Positions 43,834-53,053 are shown, counted from the stretch's first letter. The stretch: 64,000 nt of DNA from Solidesulfovibrio magneticus RS-1 (GCF_000010665.1 NC_012796.1:124001-188000), one strand, 5' to 3'. Translations and numbers: made by a program. Notes: generated from the letters alone by a model not told the origin.

Positions 43834-44215
43834 GCGGAGTAAATTTAAATCTTCACAGTTCAGCCCGATGGATGTTGGCGGCGGAAAAGCTGTGCGCGAC
43901 GGCCTTCACGGCTTTGCATTGGATTGCGTCCTGAACCGACCGGGCCAGGCGTCATGCGTCTGGAAACCATGCAAGGAGAGGGGTAAAAGCAGCAAGAATT
44001 GTGAATATTTTATCCCATGAATCATAGTCCTTCGCATTCCAGATGTCTATGGAATGCAGCAAATCGCGTAGTCTCTGGGGGGATTTCCCCCGGAGGTTTG
44101 GAATATATATTTGACCTTTAGCCGGACAGCACTGTATGCCAAACTAGGTTCCTTCTGCTTGGCCAGATATTTCGGTGGGCCAGATTTACACTTTCAGGAT
44201 TTGCTTCATATATGA
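43834..44215. other. Spacer upstream of the second hybrid kinase
   Basis: The first ~75 bp continue the backbone repeat. The rest is unique. One hairpin-like GGGGGGATTTCCCCCC lies at about 44079-44094. No gene is visible. Confidence 0.5.
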
Positions 44216-44227
44216 ATGGTTGCATGT

Positions 44228-47134
44228 ATGAATAACTGGCTTACCGTCGCGCTTTTCGCCGGAGCCGTCTGTTTTTCAATGGTCGGATTCCTGTATTGTT
44301 TCCTCTATGCCAAATATCGCAGTGCCTCGCTGATGCTATGGGGCATCGCGTGGCTATCTCACGCGTTGCGCAATGTGACCATCCTTGTCAACACGACCTA
44401 CGGCCCCATCGTCTTCCTGGCCATCATGGAACAGATGCTGGTGGCCTGCACGGGGTCCCTTCTACTTCTGGGGTCGCTCTACTACGTCGGCAAGTCGCCA
44501 AGGAGATGGTTCTTCGCCGCAGTGGGAGGGGCCGTGCTGTGGCCCGTCGCGGCAGTGGTATTCGCCGTCCCCCAGCCGTGGTTCTTTATCCCTAACTATT
44601 TTTTCTTCGGATCGAGCCAGATTTATAACGGCTTGGTCCTCATTCGAAAGTCGCGCGGCGAGAGCATCGGCGGGCGTATTGCCGGATGCGCGATGATCCT
44701 GTGGGGCCTTCACCACTTCGACTATCCTTTCCTGCGTCCGATGGCTTGGTTTGCCCCGTGGGGATTCCTCATCGGCGCGGTACTCGGACTTCTTGCCGCA
44801 GTGGCAATCATGATGGCCTACATGGAAGCGCTGCAAGCTGAATTGTCGCGTAGCGAGAAACGGTTCCGATCATTGTTTCACGGAAACAAGGCTCCGTTCC
44901 TTCTCATTGAACCGTTCTCCGGACAAATCATGGATGCCAGTGCCGGCGCGGTTGGATTCTACGGGTACAGCCTGGAAGAACTCAAGGGCATGAACATCAG
45001 TCAGATCAACATGCTCGCTCCGGAAGAGCTCGCCTCCGTGCGCACCCTGGCCTTGTCCGGATACAAACAGCAGTTCATATTTCCTCACAAACTCAAGAAC
45101 GGGGACGTCAAGACCGTTGAGGTAATTTCCACCCCCGTGGAGAGTGGGGAAAAGGAGCTGCTGTTTTCCATCGTCCAGGACGTCACCGCGCGGCAACAGG
45201 CGTTGGAAGACCTTGGGGAAAGCCGGGAGCGCCTGCGCGCCGTCGTAGAGAACGCGGCCGCCGCCATCTACCTTGCAGATAAGAGTGGGCGGTTCGTGGA
45301 GGTCAACGCCGCTGCGGAACGGCAGACCGGCTACGCGCGAGAAGAACTCCTGGCAATGAGTATCCCGGATGTCGACGCGAGTTCAAGTATGGAAGGCGCT
45401 GCTGTTGTCCAGGCGGTTATGCAGTCCGCAACCGGCATGACGTTTGAGTCACACCACAGACGCAAGGACGGCACAATCTATCCGGTCGAGGTTCGTGCCG
45501 TCATGCTGGAACTGCACGGCGTTCCGCATGCGCTGGGGATCGTATCGGACCTCACGTCCCGTAAAGAGGCCGAGCGCAAGCTGGCGGAAGCAAACAGGAC
45601 CCTCGCCGCGGTCTTGGACGGAATCCCAGCCCTGGTAAACGTGGTGGATGTCTCCACCCGGGAAGTCTTGTTTATGAATCGGGCGCTGAAGGAGGCCTTG
45701 GGCAGGGATGGCGTCGGTGGAGTCTGCCATGACGTTTTCCGTGGCAAGTCCTGCGTCTGCGAGAACTGCCACCTCGAACGGATGAGCGTGAATACGGAAG
45801 GGGAGGCTGGCGTCAGCGTGTGGGAGGATCGCAACCCCATTTCAGGCAGATGGCAACTTAACCACGACCGCCTCCTGCCTTGGTTCGACGGCAAGACGGT
45901 GCGCGTGCAGATCTCCCTGGACATCGGCCAGCGCAAACAGGCCGAGGAGGCTCTCAGGCAAAGCAAAGAAGAAGCGGAGTCAGCCAACAAGGCAAAGTCA
46001 GTATTTCTTGCCAATATGAGCCATGAAATACGTACCCCGCTCAACGGCATTCTCGGAATGCTTCAATTGCTTAAGACTACTGATCCGAATGACGAACAGA
46101 AAGAGTACCTGTTGGGAGCGATCCGGTCTACAAATAGACTGACCCGTCTTCTTTCTGATATTCTTGATGTTTCAAGGATCGAAGCAGGCAGGATGCAGAT
46201 TGTTGAGGCAGAATTCGACATTAAGATGGTGCGGGACTCCATAAGCGAACTGTTTGACATGGAGGCACGCGGGAAAGGACTCCTTTTGGAATTCCGATGG
46301 AATGACAACCTGCCTCTGCGATTGATTGGAGACGAAGTTCGGCTTCGACAGATCCTTTTTAACCTTGTTGGAAACGCAATAAAGTTTACTGAAAAAGGAA
46401 CAATACGAATCGATGCTTGTTTGTTGCCAAGAGCAAGCGACTCTTCGGTCCGTGTGTTGGTAACAGTCGGCGACACGGGGATTGGGATTTCCGAGGAGCA
46501 CCTCAAGGACATTTTTGAGCCATTTGTTCAGGCTGAGGGCTCATATACTCGGCGTTTTCAAGGGGCTGGCCTGGGACTTTCCATCGTTCGTCGGCTGGTG
46601 AAGCTCCTGGATGGTGATATATCGATTGATAGTACCCCTGGTGAAGGGTCGACGTTTTATCTCTCCCTGCCGTTCAAGCTTCCTGCGACTTCGCAGAAAA
46701 CAGAGGAGCTTATCGCATATGGAGCATCACCCCCTGGACGAGTTCCCAGGCGCATACTCCTTGCTGAGGATGATGCGCTAAGCTCACTTACCTGCAAGCG
46801 GATGCTTGAGAAGTCCGGCTACTCTGTCGCTGCCGCCAATGATGGGCAGAAAGCGCTGCAGTTACTGACTGAACAGGATTTCGATCTGATCCTTATGGAT
46901 GTCCAGATGCCTGTCATGGACGGCGTCGAAGCGACAAAGGCAATCAGAGGCTCAAGCATACTTGGAGTGAAGTCGAGCATCCCAATCGTCGCGATGACCG
47001 CATACGCAATGTCTGGCGACAAGGAAAAGTTTCTTGCGTCTGGGATGGATGATTACATTGCAAAGCCCGTGGATAAAGAAGCGCTAGTTGAGGTTGTCGA
47101 GCGGGTTCTTCGCATGAAGGAAAAGGTCCAATGA
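44228..47134 (+). CDS. Membrane hybrid histidine kinase with PAS domains
   Basis: About 968 residues (an ATG four codons earlier at 44216 is also possible). The N-terminal ~200 residues hold about seven membrane helices (NWLTVALFAGAVCFSMVGFL to AAVAIMMAYMEAL). PAS domains lie at ~215-330 and ~340-455, and a third PAS-like domain with cysteines (CHDVFRGKSCVCENCHLERM) at ~465-590. HisKA ([20 protein letters not shown]), HATPase ([14 protein letters not shown]) and receiver ([17 protein letters not shown]) follow. The last ~390 residues are nearly the same as those of the kinase at 37672 while the sensors differ completely, a clear sensor swap. The 141-aa secreted protein gene lies 185 bp downstream. 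Confidence 0.92.
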   Translation: MNNWLTVALFAGAVCFSMVGFLYCFLYAKYRSASLMLWGIAWLSHALRNVTILVNTTYGPIVFLAIMEQMLVACTGSLLLLGSLYYVGKSPRRWFFAAVGGAVLWPVAAVVFAVPQPWFFIPNYFFFGSSQIYNGLVLIRKSRGESIGGRIAGCAMILWGLHHFDYPFLRPMAWFAPWGFLIGAVLGLLAAVAIMMAYMEALQAELSRSEKRFRSLFHGNKAPFLLIEPFSGQIMDASAGAVGFYGYSLEELKGMNISQINMLAPEELASVRTLALSGYKQQFIFPHKLKNGDVKTVEVISTPVESGEKELLFSIVQDVTARQQALEDLGESRERLRAVVENAAAAIYLADKSGRFVEVNAAAERQTGYAREELLAMSIPDVDASSSMEGAAVVQAVMQSATGMTFESHHRRKDGTIYPVEVRAVMLELHGVPHALGIVSDLTSRKEAERKLAEANRTLAAVLDGIPALVNVVDVSTREVLFMNRALKEALGRDGVGGVCHDVFRGKSCVCENCHLERMSVNTEGEAGVSVWEDRNPISGRWQLNHDRLLPWFDGKTVRVQISLDIGQRKQAEEALRQSKEEAESANKAKSVFLANMSHEIRTPLNGILGMLQLLKTTDPNDEQKEYLLGAIRSTNRLTRLLSDILDVSRIEAGRMQIVEAEFDIKMVRDSISELFDMEARGKGLLLEFRWNDNLPLRLIGDEVRLRQILFNLVGNAIKFTEKGTIRIDACLLPRASDSSVRVLVTVGDTGIGISEEHLKDIFEPFVQAEGSYTRRFQGAGLGLSIVRRLVKLLDGDISIDSTPGEGSTFYLSLPFKLPATSQKTEELIAYGASPPGRVPRRILLAEDDALSSLTCKRMLEKSGYSVAAANDGQKALQLLTEQDFDLILMDVQMPVMDGVEATKAIRGSSILGVKSSIPIVAMTAYAMSGDKEKFLASGMDDYIAKPVDKEALVEVVERVLRMKEKVQ

Positions 47135-47149
47135 TGCATCGGCAGACCA

Positions 47150-47265
47150 ATTGATGCGGAGATTTGGGCGCGAGGCGTTTTCTCCATGAGCGAGCGGTGA
47201 CACAGGGTCTAGCGGAACGACAGCCGGAGTGAGTCACAGGGGCTGGGCTTTTTACCCTGGCCCGT
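47150..47265 (+). repeat. Backbone module L variant
   Basis: GTTTTCTCCATGAGCGAGCG and GAGTCACAGGGGCTGGG match the variant at 12610-12735. It sits between the second hybrid kinase and the secreted protein gene. Confidence 0.6.
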
Positions 47266-47319
47266 TGAGATGCTTTCTTTCATTTATAGTCGAAACATGT
47301 AACGCCTGGAGGTCGAGAC

Positions 47320-47745
47320 ATGAAGTGTACCGCTCTTGTTGCTACAGTGCTTTCTTTGCTGCTCTCTTCGTCGTTTGCATTGGCCGAGGGCAAAATCCCT
47401 TCGTTGGTTGGAAAATGGGATGTAGAGACGAAAGGAGGCGTGATGCTGAATTCGGATAAAGAGTCAAGCATTACGCACTGGACTCCTGGTCAAAAAATTC
47501 TGAACGGACAGCTTGAAATCATCAGTCAGGATGATCGTTTTGTTAAAGGGACGTATACGTCTCAACGCGGGTCTGAAAAAATCATCGGGATGATCTCTTC
47601 TGATGGAAAATTCATGTACTCTGTTGATGCAGATGGATTTGTCGATTGGCGAATTGTTGGCAAAGATAAGCTTGAGGGTGTATATCGCCATGCCAAGCCA
47701 TCTGACAGTGTTGTTGCTATTGGGATAGCCAAAAGACAAAAGTAA
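47320..47745 (+). CDS. Secreted 141-residue protein, paralog of the one at 15343
   Basis: Signal peptide MKCTALVATVLSLLLSSSFALA, then a mature domain aligning end to end with the copy at 15343 (IPSLVGKWDVET, DRFVKGTYTSQRGSEKIIGMI, DSVVAIGIAKRQK). GGAGGTC lies 6-7 nt before the ATG at 47320. It follows a hybrid histidine kinase, as the other copy follows a chemoreceptor. No family recognised; periplasmic ligand-binding role possible. Confidence 0.83.
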   Translation: MKCTALVATVLSLLLSSSFALAEGKIPSLVGKWDVETKGGVMLNSDKESSITHWTPGQKILNGQLEIISQDDRFVKGTYTSQRGSEKIIGMISSDGKFMYSVDADGFVDWRIVGKDKLEGVYRHAKPSDSVVAIGIAKRQK

Positions 47746-47769
47746 GCCCTCCAAGAGACTCGACCGTTG

Positions 47770-48060
47770 CTCCTGTGGGTTCGATTGCCTCCGACTTTAC
47801 AAATAATAATTTAAAGGGGTTGCCGTGAACTCGGTAACCCCTTTTCTTTGCCTAAGCGCCAACGCCGTCAACACTAGGGTTTGGCGGGTATGTACCAGGG
47901 CAGAACCATTTCCCAGCCCACCTGTTAGACCGAGAAACCATTCCACGGTCGCTTGAATTTTTTCAAGAGGTCGCCCCTGCTTTTGGACTTTTCGGCTGCA
48001 TCCGGAGGAAAAAGTCTGGGCAGTTCGGGGAGGATTACCCTGTCACTGGGCGTGGTTGGG
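47770..48060 (+). repeat. Degenerate tRNA-Ala scar with module T
   Basis: GTGGGTTCGATTGCCTCC (from 47775) is a decayed T-arm of the tRNA-Ala fragment, followed by a terminator-like stem GGGGTTGCCG...CGGTAACCCC with TTTT (47816-47846). Then module T follows (AACACTAGGGTTTGGCGGG, TCGCTTGAATTTTTTCAAGAG). The P module and the anticodon part are missing. This is the third scar of the series and the last before unrelated DNA. Confidence 0.65.
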
Positions 48061-48074
48061 TTTGTTCCTTTGGG

Positions 48075-50083
48075 TTAATCCGGCGGTTCTATTTGGCAAC
48101 GCATGAAATGGAATACTGGCCAACATTCCGAAGCCGAAAAGCCCGCTTCCAGTTCGAGCGTATTATCAAAGTTTTTCTTAAAAGTAATGGTTTGCTCCAC
48201 GAGTCGGCGCAGGCCTTCTTTATCGCCGAGGCGGATAAGGGCCTTGGCCACGGCCTCGTTTTGATCTGATTTCCCCGATTCACGGAGGTCCACAAAGGCC
48301 TGTTCCAGGTCCGGGATCGCCGCAACCGCAAGGGGCGGTCCCATGCGGCACAGGGAGACCGCAGCCCAGCGCACCACCTCCTCGGATTGTTTATGCCGCA
48401 CGAATTCCCTGAGCAATGGCAACGCCTCCGACCCCATGTCGCCGAGCCTGGAGATGAGGCCGTCCACTGCCCACGCTCTGCTCGCCCAGTCGGCGGGATT
48501 GTGATGCACGGCCACGGGCGGCCCATCCTTGCCCGATTGGGGAGGCGCCGGACCAAGCGCGTTTCCAACGATTTCCAGGATGCGTTCCTTGTGTTCCTTG
48601 AGCAGGTCCAAGGGCATCAGATGGCGGATCACATAATTGAGGGCGAACAGGATGTCGCGATCCCTGGCGGGATCGGCCCTGGCCAATCGGTCAAGGATAT
48701 CAGGAAGCAGATCGTGCAGGGCGTAGGCGTTGGGGCAGAAAATATCCTTTAGGGCGGAACTGGAAGCGATCCTGGGGTCGCGGATGAGGCGGCGGGCCAG
48801 CTCCACATTTTCCCTGGTGGGACCTTGTTTCCCCATTTTCTTTGCCGCGTCTTCGATGAGCCGGATTTGCTCGATTGTGATCTGCTTGTCGTTTCCCTGG
48901 GTAGCCGCCAGGACGCTTTTGGCCAGCTCAACCTTGTCGAGACTGTCCGGGACTGGGGCAAGCGTGAATCCCAAATCCTTTTTGAGAATGTCGCGCATGC
49001 CGGTTTCGTTCACGGTGACCAAGCCGCGCCCTAAGCCCAGCCCGTGTATTTTTGTATTGCCGACCGTCAACGGCATGCTTGGGACCTCGCCAAGGGCCTC
49101 AATCCTTCGGACCAGGGGGCGAGACGCATCATCCCCCCGGGTGACGGCGCATATCTTGATTGTCCGGGCATCGCTGAAAAAAGAGTTTGCCCGGTTTCCC
49201 CGGGCTTCGACAAAGGGTCCGGTCAAATGCCCAATCTCCAGGACGCTTACCCGCGCGTCCACGACTTCTCGGTCTTCGCCTTCCTCGGCGACAAGGCACT
49301 CGCCCGCCGCGATGCGCATCGCGACGCTTTCGGCCAAAGGCGACGCGTAGCGTTGCGGATAGAGGTTCGGACATTCCGACCGACGTTCTATGCGGTACGT
49401 GGTGGATTTGTCGGGAGTCGGCGCCAGGGAATTGATTTTGAGATGCTCCATGACCACCACGTCCACTTCCTTATTGAAAAGGAGCTGTTGGCAGGTCTGG
49501 TCGCAGCGGACCGCAGGCAGGTTCGGACCGCCCGCGAGAATGCGGTTGTCGGTCGTTCCCAAGGCGATGGATCGTATCCTCCCCTCCTTCAACGCGTCGA
49601 GATCTGGGCTCACGTCATTCACTGTCAGGCTGGCGAGTTGACTGCGTCCGATCAGGGACGGGGAAAGGATGGCGCTGAAGAAAAAAACAAGCGTGAAGAG
49701 CGTAAGGGCCAGGCATCCCGTTTTCGTCCTGCAGGGCAGCAGCAGGGGAGAGAGAAGGAGGGAGTAGAACAGGACGCTTCCGGCCGAAAGGATGAGCAGT
49801 CCCGGGACCACCAACAGCATCAAGGCGAAAATGACCGCTACGGGGAAAAAGGACAGGATGAAAACTCCAGCCAGAACAAGAAAATAAACGCCCATCCAAT
49901 TGGGAGTGGGTTTTTTCGCACGTTGAGCGCGGCGTACAGCGCGAAAAAGACGAGCGCGGAGACAACCGCCGCCACGCCCAGGGAAGGGGCGGCATGACTC
50001 TCCCTGCCCGCGATGAAAAAGCAAAGTATCACGGACGGGGGCAGGGCCAGAACCAGGCTTACGCGCTCTTTTTCTTTCGCCAC
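48075..50083 (-). CDS. Membrane protein with HEAT-like C-terminal region, frameshifted
   Basis: Two overlapping frames seem to belong to one ~670-residue protein. The N-terminal frame starts at a GTG at 50083 (AKEKERVSLVLALPPSVILC) with GGAG 8 nt upstream and runs into membrane helices. The main frame continues from about 49910 with FFPVAVIFALMLLVVPGL and another helix, and then a long soluble region. The C-terminal ~250 residues have HEAT-like helical repeats (HDLLPDILDRLARADPARDR; AWAVDGLISRLGDMGSEALP). The switch lies at an A6 run (49911-49916, minus strand). It may be a mutation, a sequencing error or slippage. The main frame alone could start at an internal site. No family recognised. 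Confidence 0.6.
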
Positions 50084-50648
50084 CTTTGGGTCTCCATGGG
50101 ATGAGGACGGCGCTCGGCTCTGTTTCCAGAGTATCAGATACGTGATGGCCTGTCGTGTCATAATCATTTCGGTAGTGACGCTGCTTAGCAGACTGTCCTA
50201 TTTTAAGGGAGGCTTACACCCCGACCAGCTCATACAGGGGCTTGCAATGGGACCACCCCCTTGCCTAGCCTTGCCTGCCGCCGGTTCGCTGCCTGTCCGG
50301 CGGTCGGCCTCCTGCCCATGCCGCTCCCCCCTGTCGCGGCCCGGCCAAAATATTGTCGTCACCCTTCATCGATTCGCAAAATACAACGTAACACGCCGCG
50401 CTACTTTACTCTTTATGGCCGAAAGTCAGTTTATGCAACGCCATGAAACGACCCCGGCAAGGGCATGGAACACTAAAATAATGCCAATTATAAAATTATT
50501 TTCAGGCCAATCTCTTTACATGTGCTGTGAAAGGCGTATCTGTTCTGAGTTCAGTCTATTTCAACGAGCATGGATTTTTTGGATCTTGGGCGTTCTGATG
50601 TACAGCTCCACTCGATGCGAAAAGAAATGCTAAAAACAGGAGCAACCC
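50084..50648. other. Spacer between accessory region and core
   Basis: No supported gene. A 206-codon plus-strand frame overlaps the start of the previous gene and reads as unstructured sequence, so I reject it. GC falls around 50380-50560, just before the RRM gene, which may reflect its promoter and a long leader. Confidence 0.5.
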
Positions 50649-50933
50649 ATGTCCAAGAAACTCTATGTCGGCAACTTGTCTTTCAATTCCACCGAAGACG
50701 ACATCCGCACCCAGTTCTCCAACTACGGCGAAGTCATCAGCGTCAATCTCATCACCGATCGTGAAACCGGCCGTCTGCGCGGTTTCGGTTTCGTCGAGAT
50801 GGACGACGAAGGCGCCCGTGCGGCCATCGCCGGCATGGATGGCCAGGACTTCGGCGGCCGCAATCTGAAGGTCAACGAAGCCGAGGACAAGCCCCGCTCC
50901 GGCGGCGGCAACCGCGGCGGCAGCCGCTGGTAG
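50649..50933 (+). CDS. RRM-domain RNA-binding protein
   Basis: 94 residues: a single RRM with RNP2 (KLYVGNLSF) and RNP1 (RGFGFVEM), then a short Gly/Arg tail (RSGGGNRGGSRW). AGGAG lies 7 nt before the ATG. Small RRM proteins of this kind bind single-stranded RNA and are often cold- or stress-induced in deltaproteobacteria and cyanobacteria. It is a single-gene unit closed by a strong terminator. Confidence 0.93.
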   Translation: MSKKLYVGNLSFNSTEDDIRTQFSNYGEVISVNLITDRETGRLRGFGFVEMDDEGARAAIAGMDGQDFGGRNLKVNEAEDKPRSGGGNRGGSRW

Positions 50934-50972
50934 TCCCCGAGGACTCCACTTACGCCTCTCGACAATGACCAA

Positions 50973-51001
50973 GGGCCAGGAACATGTTCCTGGCCCTTTT
51001 T
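50973..51001 (+). terminator. Terminator of the RRM gene
   Basis: A perfect palindromic stem GGGCCAGGAAC / GTTCCTGGCCC with a 2-nt centre, followed by TTTTT. Confidence 0.9.
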
Positions 51002-51115
51002 GCGTGGCGTGGGAGAGGGGGGGCGGATAGGCCGCGCGCCGGAAGTCGCGGCAACGAAGGCCGCGGGGTAAAACCGGGCCGGTGGTCGCGCCGTCTGGTC
51101 ACTGGGGAAAACGCG

Positions 51116-51182
51116 CTATTCGCCGCTCGATCGCTTGAGCTTGCGAAAGATCGTGGCGCGATCCAGCCCAAGCCGCTTACAC
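51116..51182 (-). pseudogene. C-terminal Fis-type HTH remnant of a sigma54 activator
   Basis: On the minus strand the sequence reads CKRLGLDRATIFRKLKRSSGE and then TAG. This is the final helix-turn-helix of NtrC-type activators. Everything upstream is gone. A fragment of module P lies about 25 bp away, so the gene seems to have been cut when the accessory region formed or moved. Confidence 0.65.
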
Positions 51183-51206
51183 ATTGGAAGAATTTAGCTT
51201 GATGGC

Positions 51207-51226
51207 ACGCCTACATGACCGTTGGC
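51207..51226 (+). repeat. Module P fragment (copy 4)
   Basis: GCCTACATGACCGTTGGCAG matches the first inverted pair of module P with one arm altered (GCCTAC for GCCAAC). Nothing else of the module follows. It marks an edge of repeat-associated DNA next to the core genome. Confidence 0.55.
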
Positions 51227-51351
51227 AGGCATCCCCCCACCGCCCCACCATCCCCATCTAGCTTTTCCCCGCGATTTATCCCAAAACGTATCCCAATACT
51301 TCTCCCGTCGTACCTAACCGCCCCACAACCCCAATCCTCCGAGAGCCGCCC

Positions 51352-51744
51352 ATGACCATCTTCACCGCAATTCGGGCCACCGCATTGGCGCTGGTGTTGT
51401 GTCTGTCGGCGATGAGCGCCCAGGCCGCCGAGATGCCCGGCAAGTGGATTCGCTATGGCAAGAACACGGTCAACGCCAACCAGCAGCCGACCATCACCTT
51501 GCTCAATCCCCTGGCCGACGCCGACGAGGCCAAGGTGGCCGCCATGATAAAAGACGCCAACGGGCCGATTCCCTTGGTCATCGCCATTCAGTTCTCTCAG
51601 CCCGCCGTCTCCTTCTATACCGTAAACGCCAGGGGCGCCGACCCCGGGCAGGCGGTGGCGGCTGCCCGCAAGGCGAGCGAGATGTACAAGGCGATCCAGC
51701 AGTTCCTCAAATCCTCGGAGACCTACCTGGATCTGGGCGAATAG
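51352..51744 (+). CDS. Small secreted hypothetical protein (130 aa)
   Basis: A signal peptide (ATALALVLCLSAMSAQA) is followed by a ~100-residue mature domain (GKWIRYGKNTVNANQQPTI; IPLVIAIQFSQPAVSFYTV; a helical C-terminus). No family recognised. It lies 47 bp upstream of a membrane protein gene on the same strand, so an operon of two envelope proteins is likely. Codon use is core-like. Confidence 0.78.
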   Translation: MTIFTAIRATALALVLCLSAMSAQAAEMPGKWIRYGKNTVNANQQPTITLLNPLADADEAKVAAMIKDANGPIPLVIAIQFSQPAVSFYTVNARGADPGQAVAAARKASEMYKAIQQFLKSSETYLDLGE

Positions 51745-51791
51745 CCGTTGCCCGGCCCTGTTGCTTTCGTAGCGCCCACGGGGAATCTGCC

Positions 51792-52397
51792 ATGAAGCCC
51801 ATTATGAAACGCCTGCGCGTGTTCCTGTGGGTCGCGGCCTGGGTTTTGTGCTTTCCCGGCCCGGCCCAGGCGAACGCGGGCGTGCCCATGATCTTTCTGA
51901 CCTTGCCCGGCATGGCCCTGGCTCTGGTTCCCGTGATGTTCTTGGAGATGCAGGTCCTGGCCAAGGGCCTGGGCCTGACGCGGCGGGTGGCCTTCAAGGT
52001 CTCGGCCTGGGCGAACCTCCTGACCACCGTTGTCGGGGTGCCCTTGACCTGGGCCATCCTGACCGTCCTGGAGGGCGTGACCGGCGGTGATCGCGCCTAC
52101 GGCATCGACACGCCGGCCAAGAAGCTGCTGGCCGTCACCTGGCAGGCTCCTTGGCTGATCCCGTACGAGGCGGACCACAATCTCTATTGGATGGTGCCGG
52201 CGGCCATGATGTGGCTGCTGGTGCCGACCTTTTTCATGTCTTGGTGGCTGGAGTATCTGGCGGCGGCCAGAATGCTGCGCGATGCGGACAGGGCGCGGCT
52301 GCAGTCCGCCATGTTCAGGGCCAACCTGCTGTCCTACGCGTTTTTGGAACTTTGCGCCCTGGGCTGGCTGCTTTTCGAGATCGTGTTTGTGGTATAG
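51792..52397 (+). CDS. Multi-pass membrane protein (201 aa)
   Basis: Hydrophobic segments lie at about residues 10-28, 33-52, 68-92, 135-155 and 178-200, with a conserved-looking EADHNLYWMVPAAMMWLL. The first segment may be a cleaved signal (AQANAG). ATG 51792 is preceded by no strong site. No family recognised. Probably cotranscribed with the small secreted protein before it. Confidence 0.75.
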   Translation: MKPIMKRLRVFLWVAAWVLCFPGPAQANAGVPMIFLTLPGMALALVPVMFLEMQVLAKGLGLTRRVAFKVSAWANLLTTVVGVPLTWAILTVLEGVTGGDRAYGIDTPAKKLLAVTWQAPWLIPYEADHNLYWMVPAAMMWLLVPTFFMSWWLEYLAAARMLRDADRARLQSAMFRANLLSYAFLELCALGWLLFEIVFVV

Positions 52398-52609
52398 CGG
52401 CCGCAGGCAGCTGCGCTAGTCGTTTGAACTCCGGCTCGGCGCGACCAGCCACCGGCCGCTACGGCCGCCTCTGATGCCGGAAAAGGCCGTTTTCCCCTGC
52501 CTGGGCCATCGCCGGGAAAGAAGCACAAATTTCCCCTTGAACTTCCTGCACTTTTCTCCGCCGACAGGAATGCGCCATGAGTATTTCGAATCTTCCTCCA
52601 AAAAAGCAC

Positions 52610-52638
52610 TAGACAGCGGTTGGTCCCGGGCCTATATG
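52610..52638 (+). promoter_or_regulatory. Sigma70-type promoter of S RNA copy 3
   Basis: -35 TAGACA (52610-52615), 17-bp spacer, -10 TATATG (52633-52638). The upstream 100 bp also match the other copies loosely. Confidence 0.75.
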
Positions 52639-52644
52639 TTAGTC

Positions 52645-52889
52645 GTGTCCCTAGTGAAGGTTGTCAGCAACCCTAACGGAGGCGATGCCATTGGGTGAAT
52701 CAATTGTCGGAGAGTCTTCCTCGCAGTAGAGCACTTGAAGGCCAGTAAAAAAATGCAATCTGGCAAGCTCCATGTGTGGCAAACACGAGCTCTACGTTTC
52801 TAGTCGAGGCGCAATCGTCAACCCATAAGTCTTTTTAAGAAACATAACTTTACTGGCCCCGGCTTGTGCAGCCGGGGCCTTTCTTTTTG
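52645..52889 (+). ncRNA. Candidate small RNA S, copy 3 (core-adjacent)
   Basis: The layout and hairpins are as in copies 1 and 2. The terminator stem is GGCCCCGGC (52855-52863) / GCCGGGGCC (52871-52879), with T-run; the A-U pair of copy 1 is replaced by G-C. The internal frame reads MPLGESIVGESSSQ. The GTGT hairpin has a longer outer stem here (AGCTC/GAGCT). This copy lies just before trkH among core genes, without module G or K, and may be the original chromosomal locus. The rest of 52398-53053 has no gene. Confidence 0.68.
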
Positions 52890-53053
52890 CATTGGGATAG
52901 AAGAAGAAACTGGACAAGGTGAAAACCACTGCCCCGAAACCGCCGCCTGCGCCGAAGAATGATCCCTGCTCGGCAGGGACCCGGCGGCCCTTTTTTATCG
53001 GACCCCTGTCCACCCCCTGGAGAATCCCCGGCGCATAGGCTACCTACACGCCC

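Larger units (their letters stand above)
40840..43910. repeat. Backbone repeat L-D-L'-G-S-K, split by IS copy C
   Basis: The order of modules is L (40840-40955), D (40957-41085), L' (41085-41165), G (41170-41330), S (41440-41717), spacer, K gene (41924-42259) and flanking sequence. It continues past the IS at 43834-43910. The G-S-K part matches 15840-17130. This is the longest copy of the collinear backbone in the window. The segment 40756-40840 before it is unremarkable. Confidence 0.8.

Noticed and set aside
50013-50633. 206-codon plus-strand frame before the RRM gene
   Set aside because: It overlaps the start of the minus-strand membrane protein, has no ribosome site and reads as disordered mixed sequence.
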